Below, piece after piece: positions 5,124-6,281 of a stretch of DNA of 6,281 bases; the first letter of the stretch is position 1, and the number at the start of each line of letters is the position of its first letter. The translations under genes and the position numbers were made by a program. This stretch comes from CAYGWP01 sp964353455. GTDB lineage: Bacteria; Planctomycetota; Phycisphaerae; FEN-1346. Under the pieces are notes generated by a model. It ran no database searches, was not told where the DNA came from, and saw nothing but the letters and a program-made list of their open reading frames with translations. The stretch lies in contig CAYGWP010000120.1 in the NCBI GenBank assembly GCA_964353455.1, forward strand, positions 1 through 6,281, read 5' to 3'.

Positions 5124-6281
5124 GTGAATCTTTCGGGTCGCCTGGCGCCGGCGGCGCTGCTTCTGACCAGTTGGCTTCCCGTCCTGGCCGATGAGGCCGC
5201 GGATATCTTCAACAAACTTTACGGAGAGGACCTCAAGCGCGTCGCCGCTACGCCGTTGCCGGCCGACGATGCAGCCCTGGCCAAGCAGATGCTGGAAGAT
5301 GCGAAGAAGGCCGGGGACCAGCCCGCGTTTCTGACGCTGTTGTGCGAGAAGGCCTATGAACTGGCCGCCAAGGACGCTTCGGGGTATCCCACCGCGACCG
5401 CCGCTATGGACCTCCTTGCGGGTAAGGTTTCCGAGAAGAAGGTCGAGTGCCTTCAGAGGAGCGCCGCCCTTTACCAGAAGCAGTACGCCGCGGCGCGCGG
5501 CGAGGCAAAGGCTAAGGCGGGCGAGAATGTCATTACAGCGCTCGGCGCGCTGGCCGAGGCCCAGGCTGCCGCGGGAGACGTCGCCGACGCCGGCATGGCG
5601 CTGCGCCAGGCGATCACCGTTGCTGCGGCCATCAAGTCCGAGAGCAAGGCGGCGCTCCAGGCCCGGCTCGAGAACCTGGCGCCCCAGCAGAAGATCGAAA
5701 AGCATATTGCCGCGCTCAAGGCGAAACTCGATGCGGATCCCAAGGATGCGGCCTCCAGGAAGGAACTCGTGCGGCTGTACCTTGTGGAGATGGACAACCC
5801 CGCGGACGCCGCGAAGTTCCTCGGCGAGACCGTGGACGAAGCCACTCGCAAGTACGTCCCCGCCGCCGCCAAGCCTGTTGTGGACGCGCCGGAGGTGGAG
5901 TGCACGGAACTGGGGGACTGGTACAAGGGCCTCGCCGACCAGACGGCCGTGCCCGCGAGCAAGGGGGCCATGCTGCGCCGGGCGCAGGGTTACTACCAGC
6001 GGTTCCTCGAACTCCACACGACTGCGGACCTGGGCCGCACGGCCGCCACGCTGGCCCTCAAGAGAATCGAGGACGCCCTGGCCAAGTTGGGCCCGGCGCC
6101 TAAGTTCAGCCCGGCGACCCTGACGCTGGACCTCGGCAAGGGCGTCACTATGAGGCTGGTCCTCATCCGCCCCGGCACGTTCATGATGGGGTCGCCGGAT
6201 TCCGAGCAGGGCCGTGCGAAGGACGAAGGCCCGCAGCATGAGGTCGCGATCACCAACCCGTTCTATATGGGCGTCACGGAA
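5124..6281 (+). CDS. Exported protein with a SUMF1 (formylglycine-generating-enzyme-like) domain, 3' end missing
   Basis: The frame runs open from GTG 5124 to the window edge, 386 codons. A GGGGA ribosome-binding site (5113-5117) lies 6 bases before the GTG. The N-terminus is a signal peptide, MNLSGRLAPAALLLTSWLPV followed by LA, with cleavage likely before DEAAD at residue 23. Residues about 23-330 are rich in Ala, Lys, Glu and Leu and look like helical hairpins of the TPR type, with repeated KAKAG, ALAEAQAAAG and AALKAKLDADP stretches. From about residue 340 the sequence opens a SUMF1 domain: MRLVLIRPGTFMMGSP, then DEGPQHEVAI, then FYMGVTE, the signature start of this family. Family members include the enzyme that oxidises a sulfatase cysteine to formylglycine, but many bacterial relatives are not enzymes and some bind other ligands. 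The catalytic cysteines would lie beyond the edge, so activity cannot be judged. The exported location suggests a periplasmic or surface role. No sulfatase gene is visible nearby. Confidence 0.85.
   Translation, partial: MNLSGRLAPAALLLTSWLPVLADEAADIFNKLYGEDLKRVAATPLPADDAALAKQMLEDAKKAGDQPAFLTLLCEKAYELAAKDASGYPTATAAMDLLAGKVSEKKVECLQRSAALYQKQYAAARGEAKAKAGENVITALGALAEAQAAAGDVADAGMALRQAITVAAAIKSESKAALQARLENLAPQQKIEKHIAALKAKLDADPKDAASRKELVRLYLVEMDNPADAAKFLGETVDEATRKYVPAAAKPVVDAPEVECTELGDWYKGLADQTAVPASKGAMLRRAQGYYQRFLELHTTADLGRTAATLALKRIEDALAKLGPAPKFSPATLTLDLGKGVTMRLVLIRPGTFMMGSPDSEQGRAKDEGPQHEVAITNPFYMGVTE

Noticed and set aside
4863..6239. 458-codon open frame on the minus strand opposite the SUMF1 gene
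   Set aside because: The plus strand shows a signal peptide, SUMF1 motifs and a promoter. The minus translation is rich in Arg, Gly and Leu without any family motif.
1..6281. tRNA, rRNA or riboswitch
   Set aside because: No cloverleaf, rRNA segment or conserved riboswitch core was seen on either strand; the gaps between genes are all under 150 bases.

Overview
The window looks like a piece of a GC-rich chromosome, most plausibly from a planctomycete or another PVC-group bacterium. The clues are a very long GreA/GreB-family protein of the kind known from Chlamydiae and spirochaetes, an exported protein that joins a helical N-terminal half to a formylglycine-generating-enzyme (SUMF1) domain, and a GC content near 70% over most of the window. 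The taxon is an inference; there is no rRNA or other marker gene here.

Layout. Positions 1-139 hold the end of an insertion sequence: the 5' end of a transposase on the minus strand (1-67, cut by the window edge), then two copies of a 25-bp direct repeat (86-134) in its terminal region. Beside it lies a low-GC segment (about 50-55% GC, roughly 140-1110) with a two-gene operon: an unrecognised protein (166-657) and a second protein (666-1391) whose last 75 or so residues form an HNH-like zinc domain encoded in GC-rich DNA. The change in composition falls inside this second gene, so it may be a chimera made when foreign DNA arrived.

From 1392 onward the DNA looks like the resident chromosome, and all genes point rightward. 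A good -35/-10 promoter (1407-1435) precedes a secreted protein with two CxxC pairs (1534-2628). Another promoter (2702-2730) precedes a 738-residue GreA-like transcript-cleavage factor (2764-4980), which ends at a strong Rho-independent terminator (4986-5032). A further promoter (5051-5078) drives an exported protein with a SUMF1 domain (5124 to the window edge), incomplete at its 3' end.

How the genes relate. Each of the three right-hand genes has its own promoter, so they appear to be separate units rather than one pathway. The left-hand pair is one transcription unit, possibly read from a promoter formed or exposed at the insertion-sequence junction. No complete new system can be demonstrated. 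The least explained part is the operon at 166-1391.
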